64,000 nt of DNA from Terriglobia bacterium (GCA_021324185.1 JAJPJN010000070.1:1-64000), one strand, 5' to 3'; shown: positions 12,825-23,179, numbered from the stretch's first letter. Translations and numbers: made by a program. The notes: generated from the sequence alone by a model not told the origin.

Positions 12825-13598
12825 GTGCCCGAGTACCAGTACCCGTTGGATTCCGCTCCGGAGTGCCCCGCCGGACCGGGCGCTTATGGCCCTGCTCCGC
12901 CGCTGGATGCAGGCCGAAGTCTCGAGTTTGCTAAACCACTGGCTCGAGCGCTGAACGTCGCCTCAATTGTCATTGGCGTCTGGGGCACGATTTATCCCCG
13001 GCCGTATGCTTTGGTCATTACGCTTCTGGCCCTTCTGCCGTGGATGGCAATGGCGTTGGGATTGGGATTTCCGTCTCTCTTGAGATTGGCCGGCAATAAA
13101 AGCGAGCGCACTCCTAACGTTGCCTTGAGCCTGGTGTTTCCTGCTCTTATATTGGCAGTGCGCGGAGCCGATCACCAACTGTTGTCTTTTGCGCAGGGCG
13201 CCTGGCTTGCGCTGCCGGGCGCGATTGCGTTCTGCCTGCCGGCGATTCTGATTGACGCATCGGCTCGCCGGAAAGGGCTCGCTGTCGTGCTGATTCTGTT
13301 CGCCGCCGCCGGATACGGCTACGGGAGCGGCACGCATGCAAATGCGCTGATGGACCGCTCGCCTGCGCGCCAGTACTTCGTTCGAGTGACCGAGAAGCAC
13401 GTCTTCTATGGCAGGAGGCATCGCTCCTACAGATTCTGGCTGGAACCCTGGGGACCTCAGCAAACGCCCAGCCTGGTCAACGTTTCATACAGCCTCTATC
13501 ATCAAACCGCCGTTGGCGACAACGTATGCGTCACGCTGCGGAGCGGCGCGTTTAATGTCCCCTGGTATTTCGTTCGCGGCTGCAACTCGCCGCGCTAA
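12825..13598 (+). CDS. Membrane protein of unknown function
   Basis: 257-residue protein with a Pro/Gly-rich hydrophilic N-terminus, about four transmembrane helices between residues 40 and 175 (SIVIGVWGTIYP, ALVITLLALLPWMAMALG, LSLVFPALILAV, GLAVVLILFAAAGYGYG) and a C-terminal soluble domain of about 80 residues. No family was recognised. The start is GTG at 12825, preceded by AAAGGA eleven bases upstream. It follows the oxidase operon by 66 bp, but its function need not be respiratory. Confidence 0.7.
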   Translation: MPEYQYPLDSAPECPAGPGAYGPAPPLDAGRSLEFAKPLARALNVASIVIGVWGTIYPRPYALVITLLALLPWMAMALGLGFPSLLRLAGNKSERTPNVALSLVFPALILAVRGADHQLLSFAQGAWLALPGAIAFCLPAILIDASARRKGLAVVLILFAAAGYGYGSGTHANALMDRSPARQYFVRVTEKHVFYGRRHRSYRFWLEPWGPQQTPSLVNVSYSLYHQTAVGDNVCVTLRSGAFNVPWYFVRGCNSPR

Positions 13599-13637
13599 TG
13601 GCCGTGTTTTAATCGTACAGAGCTGAGGAGGCTACTC

Positions 13638-14006
13638 ATGGCCAAGATAACCGGTTTCGGCGGTGCGTTTATCCGCGCTAATAATCCGAAGGCGCTGTAC
13701 GACTGGTATGAGCAGCATCTTGGAATCGCGGCGCCGTACGGTAGTTTCGCGTTCCCCAAAGAAGAACAGCGGGGCCACATTGCAGTTGCATTCTTCGCGC
13801 GATCTTCTGATTATTTTCCGCCCTCACAGCCGGCCATGCTCAATTTTCAGGTGGATGATCTCGATGCGCTGCTGGATCGACTTGTGTCCGCCGGCGTCGC
13901 CGTCGATCCAAAGCGGGAAACGTATGACTACGGCCGCTTCGGCTGGTTCACCGATCCTGAGGGGAATCGAGTGGAGTTGTGGCAACCGTCAGGGGCAAAT
14001 ACATAA
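13638..14006 (+). CDS. VOC superfamily (glyoxalase/bleomycin-resistance fold) protein
   Basis: 122-residue protein of the vicinal oxygen chelate fold. The start matches the family pattern (fold strand GFGGAFIRANNPKALYDWYEQ), and the end carries the metal-ligand segment FTDPEGNRVELWQP. The middle has LNFQVDDLDALLDRLVSAG, typical of the second beta-alpha module. The substrate cannot be deduced. A good ribosome binding site (GAGGAGG) lies upstream of the ATG. The next gene starts immediately after the stop. Confidence 0.88.
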   Translation: MAKITGFGGAFIRANNPKALYDWYEQHLGIAAPYGSFAFPKEEQRGHIAVAFFARSSDYFPPSQPAMLNFQVDDLDALLDRLVSAGVAVDPKRETYDYGRFGWFTDPEGNRVELWQPSGANT

Positions 14007-14357
14007 TTGCCCTTGCTTGCGAGTTGTGTGCTCGCCGTTCATCTCTTCTGGATTTTGTGGGTCATCTTCGGCGCCTTCTGGACGCGCGGCCGGCCATTTC
14101 TCACGGCAGTTCACATTCTTTCGCTGGTATGGGGAATTATTGTGGAACTCTCACCGCTGCCGTGCCCGCTGACTCTGGCGGAGCAGTTTTTTGAGCAGCA
14201 GGCGGGTGCAGCACCATATCGCGGCGCATTTCTTATGCATCTGCTCGATCGGGTTGTTTATCCTGATTTGCCGGAATCTGCGCTTGTCGTTGCAGGCGTG
14301 GCAGTGTGCGCGCTGAATCTGGCCGTGTACGCGTGGCGTTACCGCTTCGCCAAATAG
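14007..14357 (+). CDS. DUF2784 family membrane protein
   Basis: 116-residue hydrophobic protein with three to four transmembrane helices. The pattern HLFWILWVIFGAFW, then VHILSLVWGIIVELSPLPCPLT, then RVVYPDLPE is characteristic of DUF2784, whose function is unknown. It starts with TTG at 14007 directly after the TAA of the VOC gene, so it is probably translated by coupling. It ends four bases before the convergent hexosaminidase gene. Confidence 0.82.
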   Translation: MPLLASCVLAVHLFWILWVIFGAFWTRGRPFLTAVHILSLVWGIIVELSPLPCPLTLAEQFFEQQAGAAPYRGAFLMHLLDRVVYPDLPESALVVAGVAVCALNLAVYAWRYRFAK

Positions 14358-14361
14358 CGGA

Positions 14362-16569
14362 TTACTGAGCCGGCGTAACCGCGTCGACCAGTTTGGCGAT
14401 GCCCGGCGCGATCTGAATCAGTAAGTCGCCCTTGCGGGTGCTCGCATCTTGTACGGCTGCCGTGCTGCGTTGTTTCCAGGCGGAATCCCGCGGGTTCGCT
14501 CCGGCCGTGGCCGCATCGAGCGATAGCAAAGCTTCTGTCCCGGTCTGGCATAGGATCGCCACTGCATCGGCCGCCGGAAGATTTTCGGTCAGCAGCGAAT
14601 TGGTCTGAAGAATGGGGCGAACTTCGCGCGCGTCTTCCGCCCAGCGCGTCAGGTGCTCGCGCAACTGGTCGCTGTTACGCTGCGCAGCAGGCTGCGCCAG
14701 ATACGCTTCCACTGCATCGCGAAATTGGCGCGCGGCGTTGCTCTCGGGCGGGATAGAATCGACCAGCCGATTCAGCGGTGTATTGGTCTGATATCGTCCG
14801 GCCCCGCGCGAATAACCTTTTACCGGTTCGAGAATCGAAGCAAAGCGGTCCAGAACAGCGTAGTCCATGCTTCCTGCCAGGCGCTGGCGCATCAACTCGA
14901 GATTCGATCGTTGCGTGAGCCCTAGCCATTCGAGCCAGCGGTTAACCGGCGCCAGCCGTGCGTACATCGAATTCAGATCCGTAACCGATTGCGGCGACCA
15001 GAAGCGCTCTGCAATAGCTGCCAGCCGCGGCCACAACTTGGCGTCCAGATTTTCCGCATCCGCCAGTTCTTCCCACATGGCCGCCTCGCCGCCCAAAATA
15101 TTTTTCTGTTCTTCGGGCGTGAGCGGCGCGGGTATGGGCTTATTCTGCCGTTCAAGCAGCGCTTTCCGTTCTGGAGGCAGCACCAGCGGATCGATCTCGT
15201 AGTGATAGGAAGCCGGCCGCATCAGGTCGAGATAATAACCTGCTGAAAGAATTCCCTTGTAGCCCTCGCGAGCGGCTTGCCAGAGCGATTCCTGCCCGCG
15301 CCAGGATTGAATGATCACTGATTTCGGCAGATCGGGCTGCAACACCTCATCCCAACCTTCCATGCGCTTGCCGTGCTTTTCGACGATTTTGAGCAGCCGC
15401 TGATTGAAGTAGACCTGCAGCGCCTTGGCATCTGTAATGTGATGCTTCTTCATGAAGGCTTGGATACGCGGATTCTCGTTCCACTGCCTGGGAGCTACTT
15501 CATCGCCGCCGATATGAAAGTATTCATCGGGAAACAGCTTGGCCATTTCGCCAACGAAGTTGTTCAGAAAGCGATAGGTCGATTCTTTGGCCGGGTCCAT
15601 CAGGTCCGAGAGAATGCCGAACCCGGGAGCGATTTGAAACGAGCCGGTACGCGCGGCCAGCATCGGGTAGGCGGGCATCCAGCTTGTGGCGTGGCCGGGC
15701 ATGTCAAATTCGGGCACGATGCGCACGCCGTGATCACGCGCGTAGGCGATCACGTCGCGGATCTCCGCTTGCGTGTAGTACTGGCCGTTTGAGCCGTACT
15801 GCTGCAGGCGCGGATAGCGCTTGCTCTCGACGCGAAAACCCTGATCGTCGGACAGATGCCAGTGCAGAACATTCAGCTTGACGGCAGCCAGCCCATCGAT
15901 GGTGCGCTTCACCTCTTCTGCGGGAATGAAGTGCCGCGAAACATCCAGCGATAACCCGCGCCACGAAAAGCGGGGCTCATCATGGATCTGCAGATTGCTG
16001 ATAGCGAAGCCGGGGCTGGCAGCATTGGTCGAGCCGGTAGCATTTGTGTTCTGCTGCACGGCTTGCAGGAAAGTTTCAATGCCGCGCAGCGCGCCTAACG
16101 GGTAATCGGCTGCGATTCGGACGCGTCCATCGGCAGCTTCAAGTGAATAACGCTCGTCATCGCCGAGCCGTTGTGGCGGCTTGTGATCGCGCTGTTCAAC
16201 GACGATTGTCAGCGTGGCGCCTTCGCTGGTAGGGAGCAGATGCGGGCGAATGAATTGCCCGGTTTGCCGCGCCAATCGCGGCCAGATCTGATCGACCGCG
16301 AAGGTCACGCGCGGGTCCTTGGCGCCCGCGCCGCTAACGGAGATTGCAAAATCCGCCGTGATCGGGATGGAGCCCGGCTGAACCGATATGTTCGCGGGCC
16401 ATGGCATCAGCGGCGGTAGCGCACTTGCGCCCCACGCGCTGGCGGTCGCGAACGTTAGAACTATGAATAAGAATGAAAAAGGATGACGGCTTAGAATGGG
16501 CTCTTTCCCTGTGCGGCAGCGATTGAACCCACTACGATAGCACCCACGGCACAAATTCCGGCGGCCCAC
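14362..16569 (-). CDS. Beta-N-acetylhexosaminidase, glycoside hydrolase family 20
   Basis: Exported hexosaminidase that removes terminal GlcNAc/GalNAc from glycans such as chitin oligomers, peptidoglycan fragments or glycoconjugates. An N-terminal hydrophobic signal segment (FSFLFIVLTFATASAWG) is followed by a small GH20b-like domain. The catalytic barrel contains the acid pair in FHIGGDEVAPRQW, plus the family pieces WRGLSLDVSRHF and LHWHLSDDQGFR. The start is uncertain: a GTG at 16569 and a TTG at 16554 put about 25-30 residues before the signal segment and overlap the upstream gene, while the position right at the upstream gene's stop offers only ATT. The C-terminal 120 residues are an extra helical region. 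Confidence 0.9.
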   Translation of the reverse strand: MGRRNLCRGCYRSGFNRCRTGKEPILSRHPFSFLFIVLTFATASAWGASALPPLMPWPANISVQPGSIPITADFAISVSGAGAKDPRVTFAVDQIWPRLARQTGQFIRPHLLPTSEGATLTIVVEQRDHKPPQRLGDDERYSLEAADGRVRIAADYPLGALRGIETFLQAVQQNTNATGSTNAASPGFAISNLQIHDEPRFSWRGLSLDVSRHFIPAEEVKRTIDGLAAVKLNVLHWHLSDDQGFRVESKRYPRLQQYGSNGQYYTQAEIRDVIAYARDHGVRIVPEFDMPGHATSWMPAYPMLAARTGSFQIAPGFGILSDLMDPAKESTYRFLNNFVGEMAKLFPDEYFHIGGDEVAPRQWNENPRIQAFMKKHHITDAKALQVYFNQRLLKIVEKHGKRMEGWDEVLQPDLPKSVIIQSWRGQESLWQAAREGYKGILSAGYYLDLMRPASYHYEIDPLVLPPERKALLERQNKPIPAPLTPEEQKNILGGEAAMWEELADAENLDAKLWPRLAAIAERFWSPQSVTDLNSMYARLAPVNRWLEWLGLTQRSNLELMRQRLAGSMDYAVLDRFASILEPVKGYSRGAGRYQTNTPLNRLVDSIPPESNAARQFRDAVEAYLAQPAAQRNSDQLREHLTRWAEDAREVRPILQTNSLLTENLPAADAVAILCQTGTEALLSLDAATAGANPRDSAWKQRSTAAVQDASTRKGDLLIQIAPGIAKLVDAVTPAQ

Positions 16570-17159
16570 AGAATTGCCTTTTTATCCGAGAGCGGCCCTT
16601 TTTCCGCCGGAGCTGCGCCTGTCTGCGCGGGCTGGGCGGTCTGGCCCGAATTTGCGCCTGAGTTCTGAAACGTCATTTTGGTTCCGGCAAAAACGCGCGT
16701 CATCAGGGCGCCGGCATCGCTCACGCGCACCGTTCCGCCGATAGAGGCGATCTCGATCGATTTCGGCGTTGCCCGGATGATCGCTTCCGTTCCGGAAGTA
16801 TCGGCCTGAACCGTTAGCCCGCCAACCTGCACCGGATAGTTGTCGAAATGATTCAGGCGCACAGCTCCTTCTCTTAAGATCACGCGATCTTCATACAGCG
16901 CGGCTGCCGAGCGCGTTGCGAGCCTCACGTCTACGCCATTTTCGAGATGGACATCGCTGGGAGCAACGGTCGTATGAAGCTCCGCTCCATCGGCTACATC
17001 GATAGGCCCCACAACGGAGGCGCCATCTATGGTGAAGGCGCCGGTACTCAGCGCGATTCCGACGGGCGCGCCGGCTGCCGGTCCGTTGCGGGGACCAGCG
17101 AAACCGTAAACAACGAAAATTGCTGAAAAACTGAGTGAAATTATCAATTTTCGTATCAT
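16491..17159 (-). CDS. Exported FecR-like beta-rich protein with C-terminal membrane helix
   Basis: 222-residue protein with an N-terminal signal peptide (KLIISLSFSAIFVVYGFAG), a beta-rich middle and a C-terminal hydrophobic helix (AILWAAGICAVGAIVVGSIAA) after a Pro/Gln/Ala-rich linker. Segments such as NGVDVRLATRSAAALYEDRVILREGAVRL and the following repeated strands resemble FecR-type domains, which sense or display envelope signals in other systems, but the match is weak. It sits upstream of and overlaps the start region of the GH20 gene, so the two are probably co-expressed. The function is not established. Confidence 0.7.
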   Translation of the reverse strand: MIRKLIISLSFSAIFVVYGFAGPRNGPAAGAPVGIALSTGAFTIDGASVVGPIDVADGAELHTTVAPSDVHLENGVDVRLATRSAAALYEDRVILREGAVRLNHFDNYPVQVGGLTVQADTSGTEAIIRATPKSIEIASIGGTVRVSDAGALMTRVFAGTKMTFQNSGANSGQTAQPAQTGAAPAEKGPLSDKKAILWAAGICAVGAIVVGSIAAAQGKSPF

Positions 17160-17237
17160 GCGAGGCTCAGAAACAGTAAATCACAGAAAGGCTAGAGTGT
17201 CACGAAGTTTGCACGCCTTTTGGTGAAAAACCGCGCG

Positions 17238-19070
17238 CTAGCGGTACCCGGCGGCCTGCATTTCAAAGAGCTCAGCGTATTTGCCGCCGAGCTGAACCAG
17301 AGAATAGTGGGACCCTTGCTCGACGATATGGCCGTTTTCGAGTACCAGGATGCGGTCGGCCATGCGGACGGTCGAAAAGCGGTGCGAAATAAGAACCGCC
17401 ATTTTCCCGGCGGTGAGATCGACAAACCGCTGGTAGACGTCGAATTCGGCTCGGGCATCCAGGCTGGCGGTGGGCTCATCGAGAATCAGAATCTGCGCAT
17501 CGCGCATATAGGCTCGGGCCAGCGCGATCTTTTGCCATTGTCCAGTGGACAGATCCACGCCTCCCTCAGAGCGTCTGCCGAGCATCTGCCGGTACTCTTT
17601 GGGCAGTTTCGCCACAACGCCCGCGGCCAGGCTCTTTTCAGCCGAACGGGCAACGCGCTCCTGGTTTTGAAGGTCGTCGATTCGCCCAAACCCGATGTTT
17701 TCGGCGGCCAGCATGTCATAGCGCATGTAGTCCTGGAAGATGACCCCAATCTCATGGCGAAGATCGTCGACATCATAGTCGCGCAAGTCGACGCCGTCGA
17801 GCAGGATGGACCCTTCCGACGGGTCGTAGAGCCGCGCCAGTAGTTTTACCAGAGTGGTTTTCCCGGCACCGTTTTCGCCAACCAATGCGATGCGCTCCTG
17901 GGGATAAAAGCGAAAGCTGATGTTGCTTAAAACCCGTTGGTCCGACCCCGGATAGGCAAACGAGACATTGCGGAATTCGAAACCGGAGCGGATGGGCCGC
18001 GGGGCGGGCAAGGCGCCCGGCTTTGAAACAATGGTCGGGTTGGTCTGGAAGAAATCGAACAGGTCTTTGATGAACAGCGCCTGTTCGGAGACACCGGCCA
18101 GGCCGGAAACCAGATTTTCCATAATGCTTCGGGCGCGCGAGAACGCTCCCGCCATCAAAGTAAGGTCGCCTACAGTGAGTGCGCCGGCTAAGGCCTTGAC
18201 CAGGATGAACGCGTAGGCGACATAATACGCGCTGGTTGGAATCAGGTTGAGAAAGGCGCCATGGACGGCGCGATGGATTGCCAAATGCTTGTTTTCGGCA
18301 TAGAAACGCTCGAATAGGCCGCGCGAACGCTCTGCCAGATACCGCCCCAGGCCGAAGATTTTCACCTCTTTGGCGCTCTCATTACTGGCGCCCAGCCAGC
18401 GCAGATAATCAAGCTCCCGGCGTTCCGGCGTGTAGCGGTAGAGCATGGAATAGTTCAACATGGCAAAGCGCGTCTCGCCGAAAAACACCGGCAGGGTAGC
18501 GGCAGCGAGCAGAAGCAGCAACCAGGGCGAAAAGAAGACAACCGCCGAAATGAGCGATAACAGGGTAATAAATTGTTGGGCCATTCCGGCGAGGCTTCCC
18601 AGCATGCCGAGCCGGGCGGTGGTCTGGCGCCGCGCCCGTTCCATCTTGTCGTAAAAAACCGGATCTTCGAATGAGACCAGGTCGAGCGAGTTGGCGTGCT
18701 CCATGAGCCGGATGCTGACGTGATTGGTGAAGCGGTCCCCGAGGAGGCTATCGACCAGGGATATGAAGCGCCCGACGGTATCGGAGGCGATGGCGAGTAA
18801 AAGCTCCAGAATCAGAAACTTCCATATGAGGGAGCGGTCCACCGCCTGGTGCCGTATGGCGCGCACGACCAGGTCAATGATGAGTTTCGAGACCCAGAGG
18901 GTAGCCAGTGGAAAAAGGGCGGCAATCAGGCGAAGCAGGAGCGTGACTATGCTCAATCCAGGGCTGGTGCGCCAGACCATTCCGAGCAATGGCGGCACAT
19001 TCCGGAGCGCCTTCAGACGCTCGCGCCAGCTCTGCGGGACTTCGGTTTCGCGCGGAGGTCTCGGTTTCAT
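17238..19070 (-). CDS. ABC exporter, fused permease and ATPase
   Basis: 610-residue half-transporter of the exporter type: an N-terminal transmembrane domain of about six helices (residues 30-330) joined to a nucleotide-binding domain. The NBD shows the Walker A GENGAGKTTLVK, a signature LSTGQWQKIALARA (LSTGQ instead of LSGGQ), the Walker B ILILDEPTASLDA and a switch histidine in LISHRFSTV. It should work as a homodimer exporting a lipid, drug or peptide; the substrate is unknown. The ATG at 19070 is preferred to the TTG just before it. A cluster of hairpins lies 35-100 bases upstream, which may affect expression. Confidence 0.93.
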   Translation of the reverse strand: MKPRPPRETEVPQSWRERLKALRNVPPLLGMVWRTSPGLSIVTLLLRLIAALFPLATLWVSKLIIDLVVRAIRHQAVDRSLIWKFLILELLLAIASDTVGRFISLVDSLLGDRFTNHVSIRLMEHANSLDLVSFEDPVFYDKMERARRQTTARLGMLGSLAGMAQQFITLLSLISAVVFFSPWLLLLLAAATLPVFFGETRFAMLNYSMLYRYTPERRELDYLRWLGASNESAKEVKIFGLGRYLAERSRGLFERFYAENKHLAIHRAVHGAFLNLIPTSAYYVAYAFILVKALAGALTVGDLTLMAGAFSRARSIMENLVSGLAGVSEQALFIKDLFDFFQTNPTIVSKPGALPAPRPIRSGFEFRNVSFAYPGSDQRVLSNISFRFYPQERIALVGENGAGKTTLVKLLARLYDPSEGSILLDGVDLRDYDVDDLRHEIGVIFQDYMRYDMLAAENIGFGRIDDLQNQERVARSAEKSLAAGVVAKLPKEYRQMLGRRSEGGVDLSTGQWQKIALARAYMRDAQILILDEPTASLDARAEFDVYQRFVDLTAGKMAVLISHRFSTVRMADRILVLENGHIVEQGSHYSLVQLGGKYAELFEMQAAGYR

Positions 19071-19424
19071 CAACGGGATGGGAGGAGCGGGATGCGTATG
19101 AAAAGAAAATGCTCATTCGTGAGAATGAGCATTTTTCTTCCTGTTACCAGGCCCTTGGCACACCAAGGGTTACGTTTGATGGGAGAATCAGATTCGACGG
19201 TTTCGCAACCGCCAAAACCTGTTTGTGATTGGAGTTTAGGGCCACCGGGGGGTGAAGTCAAGGGCATTTTTCCCCGCTTTGCAATTACGCTGTAAGTGAT
19301 ACGCTTCAAACCATTTACACGCAAAGATGTTTCTCTGAGGCACCTGGCGGCAGGCGCAAAACTCTGTGGAAAAGCTGTTGGTTTCGTGAGCTAAATCCTC
19401 TGGCTTGTTGAGCTTACGAGCTTC
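19071..19424. other. Intergenic region with hairpins
   Basis: This 354-bp stretch between the DUF6599-like gene and the ABC exporter holds no convincing gene; short frames overlap on both strands without family resemblance. It contains the three adjacent hairpins described separately at 19106-19169. The remaining bases 19170-19424 show no repeat, tRNA or promoter that I can recognise. Confidence 0.6.
19106..19169 (-). promoter_or_regulatory. Three adjacent hairpins, each with a 4-nt loop
   Basis: Three perfect inverted repeats lie almost back to back: a 13-bp stem (19106-19118 with 19123-19135, loop GTGA), a 4-bp stem (19140-19143 with 19148-19151, loop TTAC) and a 7-bp stem (19152-19158 with 19163-19169, loop CACA). 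The 13-bp stem is flanked by A/T tracts on both sides and could be an intrinsic terminator in either direction. On the minus strand it would end the secA-side transcript, about 290 bases after the last stop, or form a structured leader of the ABC exporter whose ATG is 36 bases further on. Confidence 0.6.
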
Positions 19425-20345
19425 CTACGGCTGATCGCCGCTGAGATGCAAAGTTGTCATCGCTTCGTCGGCTTCTAAAGTGCCGTAGTGGCGGCGGTAG
19501 ATGCGCATGCCCGCATACATCAATCCCGCCAAAAGGCAGATGGCTGATAGTAAGATGCTCAGGTAAATGATATTCATTAGAAGCTGGAAGAGGGGCTTGA
19601 TGGGGCTGGGTGGCGGTGTTTCGTTCCAGGTGATTTTCGCTTCATACTCCACGCGGCTCAGCAGCGTGTCGGCCTGGGCGGCGGTTGCGCCTCCATAAAC
19701 AATCGCAACGAGTACGCCTGAACGCTTGACGTACGCATCAGGCATCAGCTTGAAATTTGCTGAGTGCAGGCGGGCCATCTCCGGAGTCGGGTAGTAGAAG
19801 AGAGCCAAACGAACGGGCGTAGCGGATTTCCCAACGCGGTACTGCGCCAGTTGTGCTTCCGCGCCCTGATCGAGACCAGGTTGATTCGATTCGAACTCGG
19901 GTGCGAAGGCCTTTAGCGATGCCGGACCCAGGATGTAGCGCGCCGAATCCGGCACGAGGCCCTGATGCGGTAAGAAGGTGAGAATGGCGGGCAGGGAAGT
20001 ATCTTTTTTGTTGGGCAGCGCATTCAACACCTGATCGACTTGCGCCTGCGTGGGACGGCCGTTGAAGGTGACGACATAGTTATCGTGCGAGATGATTGTT
20101 TGTTTTGGTTCAGAGGTACAGAATTCCGCGAGCTCGCAGGTGCGGCCTTCAGGCGAGCGAAGCCATTCCCAGGCTGCCAGCGCGCCCGTCAGATCCTTCA
20201 TCTGATACGTGGTGACGGATAGCCGGCCGGCTTTGCCCGTTCCGGTGTGGACCAAGCCGTATTCGCGCCAGAGCGCCGCGTCACCGGCAGCGAGTAAGCT
20301 GCCAGAAAATAAAAGCGCAAGGGCTAGGCATTTAGTCCGTGACAT
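19425..20345 (-). CDS. Exported membrane-anchored protein, DUF6599-like
   Basis: 306-residue protein with a signal peptide ([18 protein letters not shown]), a long extracytoplasmic region and a C-terminal transmembrane helix (about residues 250-280, [21 protein letters not shown]). The opening [16 protein letters not shown] and the following alpha/beta pattern resemble acidobacterial proteins grouped as DUF6599; I am not certain of the assignment. The ATG at 20345 lies 22 nt inside the end of secA, so the gene is likely translated from the secA transcript. The function is unknown; the location could hint at envelope traffic. Confidence 0.75.
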   Translation of the reverse strand: MSRTKCLALALLFSGSLLAAGDAALWREYGLVHTGTGKAGRLSVTTYQMKDLTGALAAWEWLRSPEGRTCELAEFCTSEPKQTIISHDNYVVTFNGRPTQAQVDQVLNALPNKKDTSLPAILTFLPHQGLVPDSARYILGPASLKAFAPEFESNQPGLDQGAEAQLAQYRVGKSATPVRLALFYYPTPEMARLHSANFKLMPDAYVKRSGVLVAIVYGGATAAQADTLLSRVEYEAKITWNETPPPSPIKPLFQLLMNIIYLSILLSAICLLAGLMYAGMRIYRRHYGTLEADEAMTTLHLSGDQP

Positions 20346-23179
20346 TTTTTGTACTTCTTTCCACTGCCGCAAGGGCAAGGATCGTTGCGTCCCACTCGTG
20401 CGGATTTCGTAACGGTTTTCGGCTGGCTGGCGGCTTCGCCTCCGGAAAACTGCAGCTCGGTGAGTTCACGATCCTTTTTGCGTTGGATATTGCGCGTGAG
20501 ATCGGCTACCGATTGCGCCGCTTGAACGTTAGCGGCAACCAATGCCGGCTCTTCCTCTTCCTGCTCGTCTTCCTCTTCCGCATCAGGACCGAGTTCCGGA
20601 TACGGCAGCGGCGGCATGCGGCCTGGGCCGGAGCCGTCCGGACCTCTGCCACTGCCCGGCTCGCCGGTTTCGATGCGCATAAAGTACAGGAACTTGATGG
20701 TCTCGTCTTCGATGCGGTCCATCATGTCCTGAAATAGAGTGAACGACTCTTTCTTGTACTCGATGAGCGGGTCCTTCTGGCCGTAGCCGCGAAGGCCGAT
20801 GCCTTCCTTCAGGTGGTCCATCGAGAGCAGGTGATCTTTCCACTGGCTATCGACCACGTTGAGCATGATGATCTGTTCGGCCTGCCGCATATTTTCGGGC
20901 CCGATCATCTTCTCTTTTTCGTCGTAGCGCTCGAGCAGGAGATCGTTCACTTTGTTTTCAATCTCGGTACGGCTGAGATTCGTGAGTTCATCCAGTTCCA
21001 GCTTGGCGCCGAACTGATTCAGAACAGCGGTTTGCAGGCCATTCAGATCGTAGAGATCGTAGCGGTTGCCTTCGGGGCAAAATGTGTCGATGAAAGAACC
21101 GACAATGCCGCGCACGATGTCCTGGATGCGTTCTTTCTGGTTCTTGCCCTCGAGCAACTGGCGTCGCATGGAGTAGACGGCCTGCCGCTGCTTGTTCATG
21201 ACGTCGTCATATTCGAGGACGTGTTTGCGCGAGGCAAAGTGCTGCGCTTCTACCGCCTTCTGGGCCGCTGCGATGCGGCGTGTGATCAGCTTTGATTCGA
21301 TCGGCACGTCTTCTTCCATGCCGAGGCGCAGCATGAGATTTTGCATGCGCTCGCCGCCGAAGATGCGCAGCAGATCGTCCTGCAGCGACAGATAGAAACG
21401 TGAACTGCCCGGATCGCCCTGGCGTCCGGCGCGCCCGCGCAACTGATTGTCGATGCGGCGGGATTCGTGGCGTTCCGTGCCTAAAATGTGCAGACCGCCA
21501 AGCGCGACCACCTCATCGTGTTCCGCCTGAATTTCGCGCTTGATCTGCGCTTTCATCTCCTCGAGCTCTTCGGGAGGCATCAGAGCCGGATCTTTGCCGT
21601 ATTTCTTCAGGCGCTCTTCCAGCAGAAAATCCGGATTGCCGCCGAGCAAAATGTCCGTGCCGCGGCCCGCCATGTTAGTGGAAACGGTGACGGCGCCTTT
21701 GCGCCCGGCTTGCGCCACAATATGCGCTTCACGCTCGTGATTCTTCGCGTTCAGGACTTCATGCCGGATGCCCATCTTGCGAAGAACGTTGGAAAGCCGC
21801 TCGGATTTTTCAACCGAGATCGTGCCTACCAGCACCGGCTGGCCTTTTTCGTGCAGCGCCTTAATTTCTTTCCCGGCGTTCCGGAACTTTTCCTCTTCGG
21901 TGCGGTAGACGGTGTCCGGGTATTCGATCCGGATCATCGGCTTGTTGGTGGGAATAACCGTGACTTCCAGGTTGTAGATCTTGCTGAACTCGGCTGCTTC
22001 GGTATCGGCAGTACCGGTCATGCCCGCCAGCTTCTTATACATGCGGAAGTAGTTCTGGAAGGTGATGCTGGCAAGGGTCTGGGTTTCGCGCTCGATCTTG
22101 ACGCCTTCCTTGGCTTCGACAGCCTGGTGGAGCCCGTCGCTCCAGCGCCGGCCGGGCATCAAGCGGCCGGTGAACTCGTCGACAATAATCACCTGGCCGT
22201 CCTGAACCACGTAGTCGCGATCGCGCTGGTAGAGCACGTGCGCGCGCAGCGCCTGTTGCACGTGATGATTCAGCTCGATATTGGCGGGATCGTATAAATT
22301 CCCGGTGTGCAGCAGGCTTTCCACTTTGAGAACGCCTTGTTCGGTGAGCGCGGCTGTGCGGTGTTTTTCATCGACGGTAAAATCGCCCGTCGTGTAGGAT
22401 TGCCCCGGTTCTTTGCCTTCGATCACCTCGCCGCGTTCGAGGTAAGGAATGATGGCATTGACGCGCTTATATTTGTCGGTGGATTCTTCGCTGGGGCCGG
22501 CAATAATGAGCGGCGTACGCGCTTCGTCGATGAGGATGGAATCGACTTCATCGACGATGGCAAAATTGAATTCCCGCTGGACATAATCCTGCAGCCGGAA
22601 TTTCATGTTGTCGCGCAGATAATCAAACCCGAACTCGTTGTTGGTGCCGTAGGTGATATCGCAGTTATATGCTTCCCGGCGCTCCTGATCGTCCAGATCG
22701 TGAACGATGGTGCCGACGGTGAGGCCAAGCGCGCGATGAATGCGGCCCATCCACTCCGAGTCGCGCTTTGCGAGGTAATCGTTCACCGTGACGATGTGGA
22801 CGCCCTTGCCTTCGAGCGCGTTCAAATAGCTGGGCAGCGTGGCAACCAGCGTTTTGCCTTCGCCGGTTTTCATTTCGGCGATGCGGCCACGGTGAAGAAC
22901 GATGCCGCCGATGAGCTGCACATCGAAATGCCGCATATTCAGAATGCGGCGGCCTGCTTCGCGGCAAACGGCGAAGGCCCGGATCAGAATGTCATCCAGC
23001 GAGGCGCCCTGTGCGATCTGTTCCTTGAATTTGACCGTTTCCGCCGCCAGTTCGGCGTCGGAGAGCTGCTGCATTTCGGGCTCGAGGTCATTGATCGCCG
23101 CCACCATTGGCCGCATCCGCTTAATTTCGCGGTCGTGTTTTGTGCCAAAGATCTTGGCGAGGGCGGTTTCGACAATCAT
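20324..23179 (-). CDS. secA: SecA, preprotein translocase ATPase
   Basis: 951-residue motor of the general secretion pathway, which pushes unfolded preproteins through SecYEG using ATP. The DEAD-motor motifs are visible: Walker [11 protein letters not shown] near residue 104, Walker B region [18 protein letters not shown], and the second helicase domain with [10 protein letters not shown] and [10 protein letters not shown]. The preprotein-binding, scaffold and wing regions fill the middle. The C-terminus ends with the zinc-binding SEC-C tail ([13 protein letters not shown]) that contacts SecB or ribosomes. A Pro/Gly and acidic-rich linker precedes the tail. The start is ATG 23179, 56 bp after the Kdo hydroxylase gene. 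Confidence 0.98.
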   Translation of the reverse strand: MIVETALAKIFGTKHDREIKRMRPMVAAINDLEPEMQQLSDAELAAETVKFKEQIAQGASLDDILIRAFAVCREAGRRILNMRHFDVQLIGGIVLHRGRIAEMKTGEGKTLVATLPSYLNALEGKGVHIVTVNDYLAKRDSEWMGRIHRALGLTVGTIVHDLDDQERREAYNCDITYGTNNEFGFDYLRDNMKFRLQDYVQREFNFAIVDEVDSILIDEARTPLIIAGPSEESTDKYKRVNAIIPYLERGEVIEGKEPGQSYTTGDFTVDEKHRTAALTEQGVLKVESLLHTGNLYDPANIELNHHVQQALRAHVLYQRDRDYVVQDGQVIIVDEFTGRLMPGRRWSDGLHQAVEAKEGVKIERETQTLASITFQNYFRMYKKLAGMTGTADTEAAEFSKIYNLEVTVIPTNKPMIRIEYPDTVYRTEEEKFRNAGKEIKALHEKGQPVLVGTISVEKSERLSNVLRKMGIRHEVLNAKNHEREAHIVAQAGRKGAVTVSTNMAGRGTDILLGGNPDFLLEERLKKYGKDPALMPPEELEEMKAQIKREIQAEHDEVVALGGLHILGTERHESRRIDNQLRGRAGRQGDPGSSRFYLSLQDDLLRIFGGERMQNLMLRLGMEEDVPIESKLITRRIAAAQKAVEAQHFASRKHVLEYDDVMNKQRQAVYSMRRQLLEGKNQKERIQDIVRGIVGSFIDTFCPEGNRYDLYDLNGLQTAVLNQFGAKLELDELTNLSRTEIENKVNDLLLERYDEKEKMIGPENMRQAEQIIMLNVVDSQWKDHLLSMDHLKEGIGLRGYGQKDPLIEYKKESFTLFQDMMDRIEDETIKFLYFMRIETGEPGSGRGPDGSGPGRMPPLPYPELGPDAEEEDEQEEEEPALVAANVQAAQSVADLTRNIQRKKDRELTELQFSGGEAASQPKTVTKSARVGRNDPCPCGSGKKYKKCHGLNA

